Shown here: positions 28,024 to 38,335 of the stretch, in pieces | Layout: each line of letters opens with the position of its first letter | How positions within the stretch are numbered: the first letter of the stretch is position 1 | Origin: Roseiarcus sp963767245 | GTDB lineage: Bacteria; Pseudomonadota; Alphaproteobacteria; Rhizobiales; Beijerinckiaceae | Assembly: GCA_963767245.1 (NCBI GenBank) | Contig: CAVYDG010000011.1 | Span: 124,001-188,000 of the forward strand | Direction of reading: 5' to 3' | DNA: 64,000 bases | Program-made: the position numbers and the translations under genes | The notes under the pieces: model-generated | The model's input: the letters and a program-made list of their open reading frames with translations, nothing else | The model's database searches: none | Told to the model about the DNA's origin: nothing

Positions 28024-29354
28024 ATGCTCCGCACGCCGACTGGCGCCATCCTCGCTTTGGCGCTTCTGGTCCTTGCCGGCCGAGCGACTGACGCCCAGAC
28101 GCCTTCGGTTGCCGATGCGGCGCTGGCGACGCAGAACGCGGCGTTCCTGGCGCTGCCGGAAGCGACGCGCAAAGCGGCACAGGACGCGCTGGTGTGGCTC
28201 GGCTTCTACAATGGCGCGGTCGACGGCGACTTCGGCAAGCGGACGCGCGACGCGCTCCTCGCCTACCAGGCGAGCGTAAAGGCCCCCACCGACGGCGCGC
28301 TCTCCGCGCCCGAGCTCAAGGCCTTGCTCGCCGCCGCAGAGAAGGCGCGCGACGCGGTCGGCTTCAAAATTGTCGCCGACGCTAAGACCGGCGCGAAAGC
28401 CGGCATTCCGACCAAACTCATCGGCGGGCGCAACGGGGCGAAGCTCGACTTCTCTTCGAGCGCAGACGCCGATCTCGGCGCCCTCTACTCCCGCCTCTCC
28501 GCCCCGACGCCAAGCCGCCGGATCGCCTACAAGGCAATCAAGCCCGACAGTTTCTTCGTTGTCTCGGGGCAGGACGGGACGTCGACCTTCTATACTAGGT
28601 CCGACAAGAACGCGGCGGCGAGCCCGCCGATTCGCGGCTTCACCTTCGCCTATCCCGCGCCGCAGGCCGCCCAGCTCGACCGGATCGCGCTCGCGGTCGC
28701 CAATTCGTTCGAGCCGTTTCCGCAAGTCCTCCCGGCGCGCGCTGAGACTGCGGCGGCCGGCGGCGCCGTCGCGCCGGGATCCGGCTCGGCGCCCCCGAGC
28801 CCAATCCCTCGCCGACCTCAACCGCGCTCATCGTCGCGCCCGGCAAGGCGCTGACGGCGCTCAAGACGAGCGACTGCGCGAACCCGGCGGTCGGCGGCAA
28901 GCCGGTCCGAGTCGAGCGGACGGACGCGGCGACGAATCTGGCGATGATCGCCGGAGATTTCGGTCCGAAGGGCGAACCGCCGCGCTTCGGCGCGCCGGCG
29001 ACGGATGTCGTCGTGCTCGGCTTCGCCGGACCGCGTCTCGCCGCGAGCCCGGCTTCGCTCTCCGCCGGCGAGGGACGGCCCGCGATCGTCGCCGCGGTCG
29101 AGACCAGCGCCAGCGGCGGACCGGTGTTCGACCGGCGCGGCGCGCTGGTCGGCCTCGTCGCGCCGATCGCGGACGAGCCCAGGCGCGTCGCTGGAGTTAC
29201 GCTTGCCGCGCCGCACGCCGTCATTGCCCCCGACGCGATCCGCGCCTTTCTGGGCGCGGGTGAATCCGCGCCCGCCGGCGCACCCGACCTCAGCGCCGGT
29301 GACATCGCCGCACGCGAGAAGGAGGCGCTGGTCGCCGTCTTCTGCCAGAAGTAG
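28024..29354 (+). pseudogene. Peptidoglycan-binding / trypsin-like protease, frameshifted
   Basis: Signal peptide MLRTPTGAILALALLVLAGR, then a PG_binding_1 repeat (ALVWLGFYNGAVDGDFGKRT). The second half lies in another frame: TALIVAPGKALTALKTSDCA, NLAMIAGDFGPKG, and SASGGPVFDRRGALVGLVAP, where SGGP is the serine-protease nucleophile motif, to TAG at 29352-29354. The change of frame must fall near 28785-28805, in a C-run (GGCGCCCCCGAGCCC), and equals one lost base. Together the two parts make about 443 residues, a normal architecture for periplasmic wall-associated proteases. Either the gene is broken or a base is missing from the read-out sequence. The His and Asp of the triad were not located. 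Confidence 0.65.
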
Positions 29355-29371
29355 CGGCGGGTCGCGCCCTT

Positions 29372-30094
29372 CTACCCGTCCATGTCCCACTTTTCGGCGC
29401 TCGCGCCGGCGAGCTCGCGCACTCGCTTCTCGTCCGCGCCGAACGCCCGCGCGTCGCCCTCGTAGACGATCCGGCCGTCGTCCAGGACGTAGGCGCGGTC
29501 GGCGATCTCGACCGCGGCGCGCACGTTCTGCTCGACCAGGAGGACCGAGACGCCTTCGCGCCGCGCCGCGGCGACAATTCTGAACACATCCTCGACGATC
29601 AGCGGCGCAAGGCCCTGCGAGGGCTCGTCCAGCATGAGCAGTTTCGGGTTCAACACGAGGGCGCGCGCGATCGACAGCATCTCCTGCTCGCCGCCCGAGA
29701 GCTGGGCGCCTTTGTTGCTTCTGCGCTCGGCGAGGCGCGGAAAGGCCTCGTACACGCGCTTGACCGTCCACGGGCCCGGCCGCTCGACCGGGACCAGGAG
29801 GTTCTCGTCCACGGTCAGATTGGCGAAGATGCGTCGCCCCTCCGGCACATAACCGACGCCGGCTTCGGCGATCCGGTAGGGCGGAAATCCGGTCACATCG
29901 GCCCCGAACAGCGTAATGGCGCCAGTGCGCGGGCGGGTGAGGCCGATCAGGCACCGTAAGGTCGTCGTCTTCCCAGCGCCGTTGCGGCCGAGGAGCGCGA
30001 CGATTTCGCCCTCGCGCACTTCGAGGCTCACCCCGTGCAGGATATGGCTCTTGCCGTAGAACGCGTGGATGCCGTCGGCTTGAAGCGCGATCAT
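29372..30094 (-). CDS. livF: HAAT-family ABC importer ATPase, LivF type
   Basis: 240 residues. Walker A GRNGAGKTTT, signature LSGGEQEMLSIAR, Walker B LLMLDEPSQGL and an H-like VLLVEQN are in place, and the phrase YGKSHILHGVSLEVREGEI is typical of LivF. It is the second ATPase of a hydrophobic amino-acid/amide uptake system, in the order binding protein, LivH, LivM, LivG, LivF. Its ATG (30092-30094) overlaps the livG stop by four bases. The substrate class is branched-chain amino acids, amides or urea; no residue here decides between them. Confidence 0.93.
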   Translation of the reverse strand: MIALQADGIHAFYGKSHILHGVSLEVREGEIVALLGRNGAGKTTTLRCLIGLTRPRTGAITLFGADVTGFPPYRIAEAGVGYVPEGRRIFANLTVDENLLVPVERPGPWTVKRVYEAFPRLAERRSNKGAQLSGGEQEMLSIARALVLNPKLLMLDEPSQGLAPLIVEDVFRIVAAARREGVSVLLVEQNVRAAVEIADRAYVLDDGRIVYEGDARAFGADEKRVRELAGASAEKWDMDG

Positions 30095-30843
30095 GCCGCC
30101 GCCTTGCCGAGGTAGGCGGCCTGGACCTTGTCGCTATCGGCAATCTCTTGAGGCGAGCCTTCGGCCAGCACCCTCCCCTCCGCCAGCACCATGATGCGGT
30201 CGGCGAGGTTGAAGACGACCCGCATGTCATGCTCGATCAACATGATCGTCAGCCGCCCGTCGCGATGCAGGCGCCTGATGAGCCGCGCGATGTCGTAAGT
30301 TTCCTGATCGCCCATGCCCGCGGTCGGCTCGTCGAGCATGAGGAGGCGGGGGCGGAGCGCGAGCGACATCATGATTTCGGCCGCCCGCTGGTCGCCATGC
30401 GACAGCGCGCCGGCGCGTACGCCGCCCTTGTCCGCCAGTCCGCCCATAGCGAGCAGCTCAGTGACGCGCGCCGCGACCGCCGCCCGCGCCTCGGCGCCAA
30501 GCCAGGGCTTCAAGCGATAGCCGGCGGCGATTTCGACCGCGACGCGGATGTTGTCGGCGACCGAGAGCTCGGGAAAGATCTCGGTGATCTGGAAGGTGCG
30601 CGCCATGCCGCGCTGGACCCGTTCCTGCGGCGCGAGCGCTGTGATGTCCTGACCCTCGAACAGGATCGCGCCCGTCGTCGGCGCGAACAGGCCGCTGACC
30701 AGGTTGAAGAACGTCGTCTTGCCGGCGCCGTTCGGCCCGATGATCGCGCGCAGTTCGCCCGGCTCGATCGAAAGCGACACGTCGTCGATGGCGATGAGGC
30801 TGCCGAAGCGCTTCGAGGCGCCGTTGACCTGGAGCAGGGTCAC
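30091..30843 (-). CDS. livG: HAAT-family ABC importer ATPase, LivG type
   Basis: 250 residues from a GTG start at 30843, which overlaps the livM stop (GTGA). Walker A GPNGAGKTTFFN, the LivG-specific long insert after it (FQITEIFPELSVADNIRVAV), signature SHGDQRAAEIMMSLA, Walker B LLMLDEPTAGM and VVFNLADRIMVL are visible. It pairs with LivF to power uptake through LivH and LivM. Overlaps of four bases on both sides show a tightly coupled operon. Confidence 0.93.
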   Translation of the reverse strand: MTLLQVNGASKRFGSLIAIDDVSLSIEPGELRAIIGPNGAGKTTFFNLVSGLFAPTTGAILFEGQDITALAPQERVQRGMARTFQITEIFPELSVADNIRVAVEIAAGYRLKPWLGAEARAAVAARVTELLAMGGLADKGGVRAGALSHGDQRAAEIMMSLALRPRLLMLDEPTAGMGDQETYDIARLIRRLHRDGRLTIMLIEHDMRVVFNLADRIMVLAEGRVLAEGSPQEIADSDKVQAAYLGKAAA

Positions 30844-31796
30844 GCCTTGGCTCCGCCGCCCAACATGCCGAGGACGCCGCGCGGAAAGAAGCGCACCACC
30901 AGCACGAACACCAGACCGATGACCGACATCCAGTTTTCGGTCCGGCTCGACACGTAATCCTGCAGCGCGACGAAGATCGCCGCGCCGATCAGCGGACCCC
31001 AGAACGAGCGCATGCCGCCCAGGACCGCCATGATGACGAAATTGCCGGAAAGGTCGAAGCGCAGCGCGCGGGGATCGGTGAAATTGTTAAGCAGCGCATA
31101 GAGCGCGCCGGCGACGCTGACAAACAGGCAGGAGATCACGAACGACAGCCAGATGTGGAACTCGATCGGCAAGCCGAGGAAGCGCGCGCGCCGCTCGTTC
31201 TCGCGGATGGCGGTCAGCGAGCGCCCGAACGGCGAATCGATCAGCACCGCCATCGCGGCGACGCAAACGGCGAACACCGCAAGCGCAAAATAATAGAACG
31301 CCTTGTCGTTGCCGAAAATGTCGAGCGTTGAGAGGCCGAAATTGATCGGCAGCCGATGCCAGCCGGTCAGCCCGTCATCGCCGCCGGTCACCGAATTCCA
31401 GCGGAAGGCGAGAAAGTAGAACACCTGGCCGAAGGCGATCGTCACCATGGCGAAATAAACGCCGCGGCGCCTGACGATCAGCGCCCCGATCGCCATCGCG
31501 GCCAAGGTCGCTGTGACAATGCCGAGCCCTATTGCGGGGATCGTGCCAAAGCCGAGGTATTTGATCCCCATCGCCGCGCCATAGGCGCCAAGGCCGAAAT
31601 AGGCGGCGTGCCCGAACGACAAGACGCCGGTGTAGCCGAGCAGGAAGTTGAGCGACATCGCCGCCAGCCCCATGACGACGATGCGGGTCGCAAGCTCGGT
31701 GTAGCCGCCGATCGCGCCCATCCAGAACGGCATGAACAAGAGCAGCAGGCAGACGGCGGCGTCGAAGGCGCGGGCGCGGGCGCGCGCGGCCGTCAA
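30840..31796 (-). CDS. livM: HAAT-family permease, LivM type
   Basis: 318 residues, hydrophobic, about nine to ten membrane segments. LNFLLGYTGVLSFGHAAYFG is the family signature, followed by NERRARFLGLPIEFHIWLSF. The start is uncertain: TTG at 31796, which overlaps the livH stop (TTGA), keeps the first membrane helix (AAVCLLLLFMPFWM); the first ATG would cut into it. Together with LivH it forms the transmembrane channel. Confidence 0.9.
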   Translation of the reverse strand: MTAARARARAFDAAVCLLLLFMPFWMGAIGGYTELATRIVVMGLAAMSLNFLLGYTGVLSFGHAAYFGLGAYGAAMGIKYLGFGTIPAIGLGIVTATLAAMAIGALIVRRRGVYFAMVTIAFGQVFYFLAFRWNSVTGGDDGLTGWHRLPINFGLSTLDIFGNDKAFYYFALAVFAVCVAAMAVLIDSPFGRSLTAIRENERRARFLGLPIEFHIWLSFVISCLFVSVAGALYALLNNFTDPRALRFDLSGNFVIMAVLGGMRSFWGPLIGAAIFVALQDYVSSRTENWMSVIGLVFVLVVRFFPRGVLGMLGGGAKA

Positions 31797-32662
31797 TGCA
31801 CCCTCCCCTCTTCGCCGAGCAGGCCGCGGGGCCGGATGAGGAGCACCAGCCCCATCATCACATAGATCACCGCTTCGGTGGCGGAGGGAAAATAGACCGC
31901 CGCCAGCCCGGAGGCGACGCCGATCATCAAGCCGCCGAGCAGCGTTCCGAGCAGACTGCCGAGGCCGCCGACGATGATCGCAACGAAGCTTGGCATGATG
32001 AGGTTGGCCCCGATGGTCGGCGAGAGGCCGAGCAGGCCAGCCGCCAGCACCCCGGCGAGACCGGCCATGTAGATGCCGATGCCGAAGTTGAGGCTGCGCA
32101 GGACCCGGACATTGACGCCGAGCGTCGAAACCGTGTCGAGGTCGCGCGTGCCGGCGCGGATGCGCATGCCCAGGCGGGTGTAGTTGAGCACGGCGAACAA
32201 ACCACCGACCGCCGCCACCACGATGACGATCATGAACACCCGATAGCCGGTGACGAAGAAGAACTGGCTCGAGAGCGACGTCGTGAGCCAGGCGGGCAAT
32301 TGGAACGGCAGGCTCTGCGCCCCCCAGATGAAGCGCGTGGCGTCCTCGAAGATATAGGCGAGGCCGAAGGTGAGCAGCAGGCCGTAGAGCGGATCGCCGC
32401 CGTAGAGCGGGCGGATCAGGAGGCGCTCGATGACGAGTCCAAGCGCGGCGGTAAGGAGGGGCGCGACGATGAGCGCGCCCCAAAAGCCGATAAAGGGAAT
32501 GAGCGTGAACGCCAGATAGGCGCCGAGCGCCAGGAATCCGCCGTGGGCGAAATTGATGACCCCGCTCAGGTTGAGGATCAGCGACAGGCCGAGCGCCATC
32601 AGGGCGTAGAAAGCCCCGACGATCAGGCCGTTGAAGATGTTGAACAGGACGACCTGAGTCAT
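31793..32662 (-). CDS. livH: HAAT-family permease, LivH type
   Basis: 289 residues, eight or so membrane helices. VVLFNIFNGLIVGAFYALMA and LNLSGVINFAHGGFLALGAY are the LivH signature. ATG at 32662. It forms the permease heterodimer with LivM. About 286 bases separate it from the binding-protein gene upstream, which is long for an operon; the space contains no evident gene, and a separate promoter or an mRNA structure may lie there. Confidence 0.93.
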   Translation of the reverse strand: MTQVVLFNIFNGLIVGAFYALMALGLSLILNLSGVINFAHGGFLALGAYLAFTLIPFIGFWGALIVAPLLTAALGLVIERLLIRPLYGGDPLYGLLLTFGLAYIFEDATRFIWGAQSLPFQLPAWLTTSLSSQFFFVTGYRVFMIVIVVAAVGGLFAVLNYTRLGMRIRAGTRDLDTVSTLGVNVRVLRSLNFGIGIYMAGLAGVLAAGLLGLSPTIGANLIMPSFVAIIVGGLGSLLGTLLGGLMIGVASGLAAVYFPSATEAVIYVMMGLVLLIRPRGLLGEEGRVH

Positions 32663-32948
32663 GCGGCGATCCTCGCCCGCTCGAACTGGGACAGCCGCGG
32701 CGGGCGCACGCGCGCGCTGCCGGTAGGGAAACCCGAGCTGTTTTGAGCGCCCTTCCGGACAGCGGGCCGGGCGCCGCCTGATTGATCGGCGCGACCCCGC
32801 TTCCCGACCCGCCGCCGGCAGGCGCGCATCGCTTCCGCGATTGCGTCGTCCTCATATAGCCAAAGCAGCCTGCGGCACACTGGTAGAAATACCTAGCTAT
32901 GCCGTATGAGGTCAGCCAAACCGCGGCGCCGGCGCCGCACGGCTCGGC

Positions 32949-34208
32949 TCAGGTCGGCCATGTCATCTTGCAGCCGCTCGCCTCGACTGTCCCGGCGACG
33001 TCCGCGCCGTTGACGATGTTGGTGACCTTGAACAGGTCGTCCGGCGCGGAGCCGCCCGCCTGGGCCTGGCCGACGAACAGCGTCGCCAGAAGCTGATTCT
33101 GCCCCGCGCGGTAGAACGCCGGGTTCGGCCCGAGCGCGATCTCGGGCGGCAAATGGAAGTCCTGCAGGGCCTTCGCCATGTCGACCGCCTTCAGCGAATT
33201 GGCCTTGGCGGCGGCGAGCGCGCAGGTCCAGACCGAGACGTAGCCGAACCAGGTTCGCGCGGTCGGCACGCGTCCGGTGCGCTTCTTTGTCGCCTCGACG
33301 AACTCGGCGACGTGCGGCACGCCAGGCTGGTTCCAATACCATTCCATGACCCACACGCCGATCCGCGCTTCGGGCGGCAGACCTTCGAGCGGCTCCATCT
33401 CCTGCTGCGCGCCGGCCAGATGAACCTTGTTCTGAAGCCCGAACTGAACCGCCTGCTTCAAGGCGTTCAGCATATCGTCGCCCTGGACGAGGAAGATGAT
33501 GACGTCGGGGTTCATCCCCTGCGCCTTGATGAGATAGGACGAGAAGTCGACACTGCCGAGCGGCGTCAAATCGCCGCCGACCCGCTCGCCGCCCAGCGCG
33601 CTGATCGCCCTGACCATCGCGCTTTCCAGCGTGTGGCCAAAGGCGTAGTCGGGCGTGATGTAATAGAACTTCTTGCCGTAATCCTTGACCAGGGCGGCGG
33701 CGACCGCGTTCGCCTCCATCTGCGTGGTGTTGCAGACGCGGAACACGTTCCAGTGGCAGCTTGCGCCGGTGACCGCGTCGGTGTGACCGCCGGGCACGAC
33801 GTGGAGGATACCTTTTTCGTTGGAGACCTGCGCCATCGCGAGAGCGAGCGCCGAGTTGACGTTGCCGAGCAGGAAATCGACCTTGTCGCCTTCGATCAGC
33901 TTGCGCGCTTTCTGCACCGCCGTGCCAGCGTCGCCGCTGGACGAATCCTCAACGACGAGGTCGACCGGACGGCCGAGGATGCCGCCCTTGGCGTTGATCT
34001 CGTCGAGCGCCATCTGGCAGCCGATCAGTTCGTTCTTGCCGGGGGCGGCGTAGGTGCCGGTCAGAGGATTGTCGAGGCCGATGCGAACTGGGTCGGCGGC
34101 GCGGGCGCGGATGACGAATGGGCTGGCGAATTGGGCGGCGGCGAGCGCCGCGCCGGTTTTGATCAGTCTGCGCCGGTCGACGCCGGCGCGCCAAATGGGT
34201 CTGGGCAT
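32949..34208 (-). CDS. HAAT-family substrate-binding protein
   Basis: 419 residues from ATG 34208, with GGGAG six bases upstream. The leader DRRRLIKTGAALAAAQFASP is a Tat-type signal. The periplasmic-binding fold (Peripla_BP_6) follows: RIGLDNPLTGTYAAPGKNEL, INAKGGILGRPVDLVVEDSS, and YGKKFYYITPDYAFGHTLES. It captures the ligand and delivers it to LivHM. The HWNVFRV and VVPGGHTDAVTG segments line the pocket, but the ligand cannot be read; branched-chain amino acid, amide or urea are all members of this class. It is the first gene of the importer operon. Confidence 0.9.
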   Translation of the reverse strand: MPRPIWRAGVDRRRLIKTGAALAAAQFASPFVIRARAADPVRIGLDNPLTGTYAAPGKNELIGCQMALDEINAKGGILGRPVDLVVEDSSSGDAGTAVQKARKLIEGDKVDFLLGNVNSALALAMAQVSNEKGILHVVPGGHTDAVTGASCHWNVFRVCNTTQMEANAVAAALVKDYGKKFYYITPDYAFGHTLESAMVRAISALGGERVGGDLTPLGSVDFSSYLIKAQGMNPDVIIFLVQGDDMLNALKQAVQFGLQNKVHLAGAQQEMEPLEGLPPEARIGVWVMEWYWNQPGVPHVAEFVEATKKRTGRVPTARTWFGYVSVWTCALAAAKANSLKAVDMAKALQDFHLPPEIALGPNPAFYRAGQNQLLATLFVGQAQAGGSAPDDLFKVTNIVNGADVAGTVEASGCKMTWPT

Positions 34209-34410
34209 TGTTTTCTCCCTTGTTCGGGCGACTTCGTTCAATCGAGCAGCAGGCGGGTCAATCCCGACGATCCTGCTCATGGTCGGTCGTGCGGCACCTT
34301 GGTGTTTACGCCATCCGTCCGTCAAGCGGAGCGGCCCGATCGGCGAGGCAGCCGATAGTCTTATTTTACGTACCTAGGTGATTTTATAGTGACCTGGGGC
34401 GTCCCGGCGG

Positions 34411-35595
34411 TCACCCGCCAAAAATCACCTTGCGGAAGCGGACGCTGGCGACGGTGAAATAGACAACGCCGATCGCCAGCATCGCAGCCAGCGGACGCCA
34501 CACAAGGGTGATGTCGGCGCCGCGGAACAGCACGGCTTGCGCGAATTGCACGAAATGCGGCGTCGGGCTGATGGTTTGAACGAGATATTGCAGCCAGACC
34601 GGCATGCTCTCCATCGGTGTAGCGCTGCCCGAGAGTAGTTGCGTGACGATCAGCACCGGCATGGCGAGGAGGCCAAACTGGCCCATGGTCGTCGCGAGCG
34701 TGCCGAGCAGGATGCCGAGCGCCGCCACGACGAGCGCATAGATCGCCGCCCCGAGCAGGAACAAGAGCAAAGACCCGTTGATCGGCGAGCCTATCCACCA
34801 ATGGACCACGAACTGCAGCGACAGCATGGCCGCGATCAGTATGACGAGGCCGTTGGCGATCATCTTGGCAAGCATGATTTCCGTCGGCACGACCGGCATG
34901 ACCAGGAGGTGCTCGACCGTGCCCTGCTCGCGCTCGCGGATCAGCGCCGCGCCGGTGAGGATGACTGTCAGCAATGTGATCTGGTTGATGACCTGAGTCA
35001 TCGCCGAGAACCACGCCGTCTTGAGGTTCGGGTTGAAGGCGGCGCGCAACACAAGGTTGATCGGCACGCCGGTCGAGCCTTCCCGGCCGCCGATGAACCG
35101 CTCGATCTCGGTGGCGATCGCCGAATTGAGATAGCCGGCGCCGTTGCCGGCTTGCGCCACCGCGGTGGCGTCGACATTGATCTGGATGCCGGTCTTGCGT
35201 TGGGCGCGAATGTCGGCTTCGAAATTCGGCGGGATTTCAACGACGAACAAGAGCTTGCCCTGGTCCATCATCGGATCGATGTCGGAAGCGGTGATCTGCA
35301 CCGGCGCCTGGAAGGTCGGCCGCGTCAGCAACTCTGCGATCTGGCGCGAGAGGTCCGACCCGTCCTCGTCCACAATGCCGACCGAGAGATTGGTCGCTTC
35401 CGTCACCGCGCCGGTCGCGACCGTGTTGACCGAAATGCTGAACGAATAGACGACCAGAATCAGCATCACCGGGTCCGCCCGGATGCTTCTCAGCTCTTTC
35501 ACGACCAGATGGAAGATGTTGACCACATGGTCGACGAAGGTCAGGGGCTTCGCTTCGACGAGATGCGGCGCTTTGGGTGAGGGAGCCTCGGACAT
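34411..35595 (-). CDS. ABC-2 type permease, YhhJ-like
   Basis: 394 residues. A membrane helix near residue 50 (PVMLILVVYSFSISVNTVAT) precedes a large periplasmic domain, then five to six C-terminal helices with the family pattern REREQGTVEHLLVMPV and ATTMGQFGLLAMPVLIV. It is the second permease of an RbbA-type drug/efflux system. AGGAGG lies six bases before ATG 35595, inside the end of the upstream gene, so the two are translationally coupled. Confidence 0.9.
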   Translation of the reverse strand: MSEAPSPKAPHLVEAKPLTFVDHVVNIFHLVVKELRSIRADPVMLILVVYSFSISVNTVATGAVTEATNLSVGIVDEDGSDLSRQIAELLTRPTFQAPVQITASDIDPMMDQGKLLFVVEIPPNFEADIRAQRKTGIQINVDATAVAQAGNGAGYLNSAIATEIERFIGGREGSTGVPINLVLRAAFNPNLKTAWFSAMTQVINQITLLTVILTGAALIREREQGTVEHLLVMPVVPTEIMLAKMIANGLVILIAAMLSLQFVVHWWIGSPINGSLLLFLLGAAIYALVVAALGILLGTLATTMGQFGLLAMPVLIVTQLLSGSATPMESMPVWLQYLVQTISPTPHFVQFAQAVLFRGADITLVWRPLAAMLAIGVVYFTVASVRFRKVIFGG

Positions 35596-35596
35596 C

Positions 35597-38335
35597 TCAC
35601 GCCTCCTGCTTGCGCAGCAAGGCCAGCGAAATGGCCAGGAAGACGAGAGCGATGAGCGCGATGGCGGCGATGTCGCGCCAGAGGTCGACGATGCCAAGCG
35701 CCTTGGCGAAAACGCCGACCGAAACTTGCTGGTACCAGGATGAGGGGAAGGAGAGGCCGATGATCCTGGCCCCGCCCGAGAGCGACGACACCGGCGCGAG
35801 CATTCCGGAGAAATTGACCGCCGGCACGATCGAGAGGATCGCGGTCGCAAACACCGCTGCGACCTGCGTTCGGGTGAAGGAGGAGATCAAAACGCCGAAC
35901 CCCACGGTCGCAACAACGTAAACGATCGTTCCCAAAAGAAGGACGAGGAACGGCCCCTTCGGCGGCACGTGGAAGATGAAAATCGCGATCAGCAACAGGG
36001 CGAAGAAGGCGATCATCGCGACGGCGATATAGGGGAGCTGCTTGCCGATCAGGTACTCGAATCGGGTGATCGGCGTCGAGCGGAAGTTGGCGATCGAGCC
36101 GGTCTCCTTCTCGCGCACGACCGCGATCGCCGACATGATCGCCGGGATCAGGCACAAGAGCAGCATGAAGATGCTGGGCACCATTGCGTTGACGCTGAGA
36201 AAGGCCTGATTGTAGCGGAAGCGAGTCTGGATATCGTTTGAACTCCATGCGTTGGCGCTGCCGGCGCGATGCAGCGACCGCTGCAGTTCCTCGCCTACCG
36301 TTCGGATGACTCGCGTCACGTAGTTCTTCGCGGTTTCGCCACGAAACGTCATCGCGCCATCGACTGTCGCATCGACCTCGGGCGTGCGGTTGTTGAGAAG
36401 GTCGCGGCCGAAACCGGGCGGCACTTCGACCACGATCTGAGTGCCCCCGCTCTTGAGTCGCCGTTCCATCTCTTGCGCCGACGTAATCGGCGGCTGGACG
36501 GAGAAATAGCGCGACCCGTCGAAACCCTGAAGCAGGTCGCGGCTCTGGGGCGTGTCGTCCTGGTCGAAGGACGCCGTCTCAAGATTTTCGATATCGAAGG
36601 AGATGCCGAAGCCGAAGGCGAACATGAGAATGATCGGACCGACGAGCGCGAAAGCCAGCCGGATCGGATCGCGCAGCAGCTCGACGGTCTCGCGCCGCGC
36701 GTAAGCCCATAGCCGGCCGATCTTGAAGCGCCTCGGCCGTTCGGCCGCTTCGACTTGGGCGGCGGCCGGAGGCGGCGCCTCGGCCTTTTTCGACATGTCG
36801 ATGCCCGCCGCTTCCGCAAGATAGCCGACGAAGCAATCCTCGAGCGACGCGCTGCCGCGCTCTTTGACCAGTTCCTGTGGCGCGCCGACGGCGAGAACCT
36901 TGCCGGCGTGCATGAGCGAGATGCGGTCGCAACGATCGGCCTCGTTCATGAAATGGGTGGTGACGAAAATCGTCACGCCGTCATCGCGCGAGAGGTCGAT
37001 CAGCGTGTGCCAGAAGGCGTCGCGCGCGATCGGGTCGACGCCAGACGTCGGCTCGTCGAGAATGAGAATCGAGGGTTCGTGGAGCACGGCGACTGCGAGC
37101 TGGAGGCGCTGCTTCATGCCGAGCGGCAGGCTGTCCGGCCGCGCGTTGACGACGGACTTGAGGTCGTAGCGCTCGAGCAGCTCCTCGATGCGGCCTGGAA
37201 CTTTGTCTGGCGGCAGGTGATAGAGCTGGGCGTGAAGCTCGAGATTCTGCGCGACCGACAATTCGCCATAGAGAGAGAACGCCTGCGTCATGTAGCCGAC
37301 GTTGCGCCGGGCCTGCATGTCGTTCGATCCCATCGGCTCGCCAAACAGCTTGCACGTTCCGCTGCTCGCCGGCAGGAAGCCGACCAGCATTTTCATCGTC
37401 GTCGACTTGCCGCAGCCGTTCGAGCCGAGAAAGCCGAAGATTTCGCCGCGCGCAATTTTGAAGCTGACGTGATCGACGGCGACGAAATCGCCGAACTGGC
37501 GCGTGAGCCCCTCCGCCTCGATCGCCGGCGTCTCGTCCGGGGAGGTCACGCGAGGACGCACGACCACTTTCTTGTGACTTGCGCGCTTGGCCTCCGGCAT
37601 CATGGCGATGAAGGCCTCGTCGAGATTGGGCTCGCCCGTCTTCGCCAGCAGCTCCTTCAGCGTGCCGGTGGCGATGATCTTGCCGTCGTCCATCGCCATC
37701 AGCCAATCGAAGCGCTCAGCCTCGTCCATATAGGCGGTGGCGACCATCACGCTCATCTGCGGGCGGCGGGCGCGGATGGTGTTGATGAGATCCCAGAACT
37801 GGCCGCGCGACAGTGGGTCGACGCCAGTGGTCGGCTCGTCGAGGATGAGCAGGTCCGGATCATTGATAAGGGCGCAGCAGAGGCTCAGCTTCTGCTTCAT
37901 GCCGCCGGAAAGCTTGCCGGCAGGACGGGCCTCGAATTTCTCCAGGCTCGTCGCGGTGAGGAGCTCGTCGATCTTGGCGCGACGCTCCGTCGCCGACAGT
38001 CCGAACAATCGGCCGAAGAAGTCGATATTCTCGAACACGGAGAGCGTCGGGTAGAGGTTGCGGCCCAAGCCCTGCGGCATATAGGCGATGCGGCCGCGCA
38101 TCTCGCGCAAGGTCTTCTGGTCGGCGATGTTCTTGTCGAAGACGACGACTTCGCCGGCCTGGATCTTCTTCACTCCCGCAATCAGCCCGAGCAGGGTCGA
38201 CTTGCCCACGCCGTCTGGCCCGATCACGCCAACCATGATGCGCGAGGGAACGTCGATGCTCACATCGGCGAGCGAGACCGTCGCGCCGTATCGGTGCGAT
38301 ACGTTCTTAACCCGGGCGATGGGCTCGCCGGTCAT
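35597..38335 (-). CDS. Fused ABC exporter, two ATPase domains and an ABC-2 permease (RbbA-like)
   Basis: 912 residues. NBD1 has GPDGVGKSTLL at about residue 40 and LSGGMKQKLSL with LLILDEPTTGVDP. NBD2 has GSNGCGKSTTM near 309 and LPLGMKQRLQLA with ILILDEPTSGVDP. A short linker (EAPPPAAAQVEAAE) leads to a permease domain with six helices (from about residue 560). This matches RbbA/YhiH. It overlaps the upstream HlyD gene by four bases (ATGA) and is two bases from the downstream permease. The three genes form an efflux operon whose substrate is unknown. NBD1 has a modified Walker A (GPDGVGKS). Confidence 0.93.
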   Translation of the reverse strand: MTGEPIARVKNVSHRYGATVSLADVSIDVPSRIMVGVIGPDGVGKSTLLGLIAGVKKIQAGEVVVFDKNIADQKTLREMRGRIAYMPQGLGRNLYPTLSVFENIDFFGRLFGLSATERRAKIDELLTATSLEKFEARPAGKLSGGMKQKLSLCCALINDPDLLILDEPTTGVDPLSRGQFWDLINTIRARRPQMSVMVATAYMDEAERFDWLMAMDDGKIIATGTLKELLAKTGEPNLDEAFIAMMPEAKRASHKKVVVRPRVTSPDETPAIEAEGLTRQFGDFVAVDHVSFKIARGEIFGFLGSNGCGKSTTMKMLVGFLPASSGTCKLFGEPMGSNDMQARRNVGYMTQAFSLYGELSVAQNLELHAQLYHLPPDKVPGRIEELLERYDLKSVVNARPDSLPLGMKQRLQLAVAVLHEPSILILDEPTSGVDPIARDAFWHTLIDLSRDDGVTIFVTTHFMNEADRCDRISLMHAGKVLAVGAPQELVKERGSASLEDCFVGYLAEAAGIDMSKKAEAPPPAAAQVEAAERPRRFKIGRLWAYARRETVELLRDPIRLAFALVGPIILMFAFGFGISFDIENLETASFDQDDTPQSRDLLQGFDGSRYFSVQPPITSAQEMERRLKSGGTQIVVEVPPGFGRDLLNNRTPEVDATVDGAMTFRGETAKNYVTRVIRTVGEELQRSLHRAGSANAWSSNDIQTRFRYNQAFLSVNAMVPSIFMLLLCLIPAIMSAIAVVREKETGSIANFRSTPITRFEYLIGKQLPYIAVAMIAFFALLLIAIFIFHVPPKGPFLVLLLGTIVYVVATVGFGVLISSFTRTQVAAVFATAILSIVPAVNFSGMLAPVSSLSGGARIIGLSFPSSWYQQVSVGVFAKALGIVDLWRDIAAIALIALVFLAISLALLRKQEA